This document shows positions 63,828 to 64,000 of a DNA stretch of 64,000 bases, piece by piece (position 1 is the first letter of the stretch; each line of letters opens with the position of its first letter). Location of the stretch: assembly GCA_902794535.1 (NCBI GenBank), contig CADBHQ010000008.1, positions 81,331 through 145,330 of the forward strand, given 5' to 3'. The notes beneath the pieces were generated by a model. That model was not told the origin of the DNA. It made no database searches and saw nothing but the letters and a program-made list of their open reading frames with translations. The translations under genes were made by a program, and so were the position numbers. This DNA comes from Fibrobacter succinogenes. GTDB taxonomy: Bacteria; Fibrobacterota; Fibrobacteria; Fibrobacterales; Fibrobacteraceae.

Positions 63828-63877
63828 TGCTTAAGGCTTGAATGCTTTAACAAGATCTTTATCTTTAATAAGAAATT

Positions 63878-63908
63878 GCCGCCGGTGAAAATCCGGTGGC
63901 TTTTTTTG
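63878..63908 (+). terminator. Intrinsic terminator after the 62511 lipoprotein gene
   Basis: Hairpin GCCGCCGG-TGAAAAT-CCGGTGGC (one G-T pair) followed by seven T. Confidence 0.88.
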
Positions 63909-63918
63909 TATAATCGAA

Positions 63919-63941
63919 AACCACCTGCTAGGCAGGTGGTT
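63919..63941. repeat. AACCACCTGC/GCAGGTGGTT palindrome
   Basis: Perfect 10-bp arms around a TAG loop. It resembles REP-type or IS200/IS605-end hairpins. No transposase is nearby in the window. Sequence from here to 64000 shows nothing else. Confidence 0.5.
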
Positions 63942-64000
63942 CTAAAGAAGCTTTAGCGGTGCTGAAAAAAAATCCTTTGATTATAATTGAAATGCGGCCT

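Overview
The window comes from a Fibrobacter-type bacterium: a diderm, probably gut-associated, of moderate GC. Pointers seen in the sequence are a lipoprotein with a FISUMP (Fibrobacter succinogenes major paralogous) domain, serine-rich surface lipoproteins, a HisA of the eukaryotic HIS6 type (a peculiarity recorded for Fibrobacter), BamD and LptF/LptG for an outer membrane, and a class III (strictly anaerobic) ribonucleotide reductase.

Layout. 1-5.5 kb: an lrgAB pair cut by the left edge, then fmt-rsmB and two outer-membrane barrel proteins. 5.5-13.3 kb, minus strand: a compact seven-gene operon aroE, aroKB fusion, nucleotide-sugar epimerase/reductase, secreted lipocalin-like protein, hisA, GT4 glycosyltransferase, mutY. 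13.4-16.4 kb: an XPB-like helicase, tRNA-Thr(CGT), a membrane-anchored TPR protein and palindromic repeats. 16.4-21.8 kb, minus strand: lipoprotein, HlyD adaptor, TolC-like channel and a GAF-HlyD fusion, behind a TTGACA-N17-TAAAAT promoter. 21.9-24 kb: DUF3467 protein, then a degenerate patch with a frameshifted Rpn-type nuclease/transposase, a related small gene and a 50-bp direct repeat. 24-47.8 kb, plus strand: a FISUMP lipoprotein, a giant ~6166-residue protein starting with a LEPR-XLL motif and ending in RTX-like repeats, a PqqD-like/M50-peptidase/HlyD membrane fusion and a shortened SecA-like ATPase. 47.9-52.2 kb, minus: bamD, a barrel protein, a PHP hydrolase and a rhomboid. 52.2-58.9 kb, plus: lptF, lptG, a diguanylate cyclase, a sodium:solute symporter and a SIMPL protein. 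59.3-63.9 kb: an anaerobic RNR operon with a separately encoded glycyl-radical peptide, then a carboxypeptidase-regulatory-like lipoprotein.

The most striking content is 16.4-47.8 kb. The giant LEPR-XLL protein is flanked by a TolC channel, two HlyD-type adaptors, a third HlyD domain fused to an M50 membrane protease with a PqqD-like N-terminus, and a SecA-type motor. No type I ABC transporter or SecY is in the window. My inference is a dedicated export/processing machine for one giant surface protein in which a SecA-like ATPase may supply the energy. The second notable item is the split of class III ribonucleotide reductase: the 776-residue NrdD stops after its zinc site and the glycyl-radical motif lies on a separate 48-residue gene, followed by nrdG.

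Limits: everything is read by eye from sequence and translation; no database search was run. Family names rest on recognised motifs, and novelty claims are unverified.
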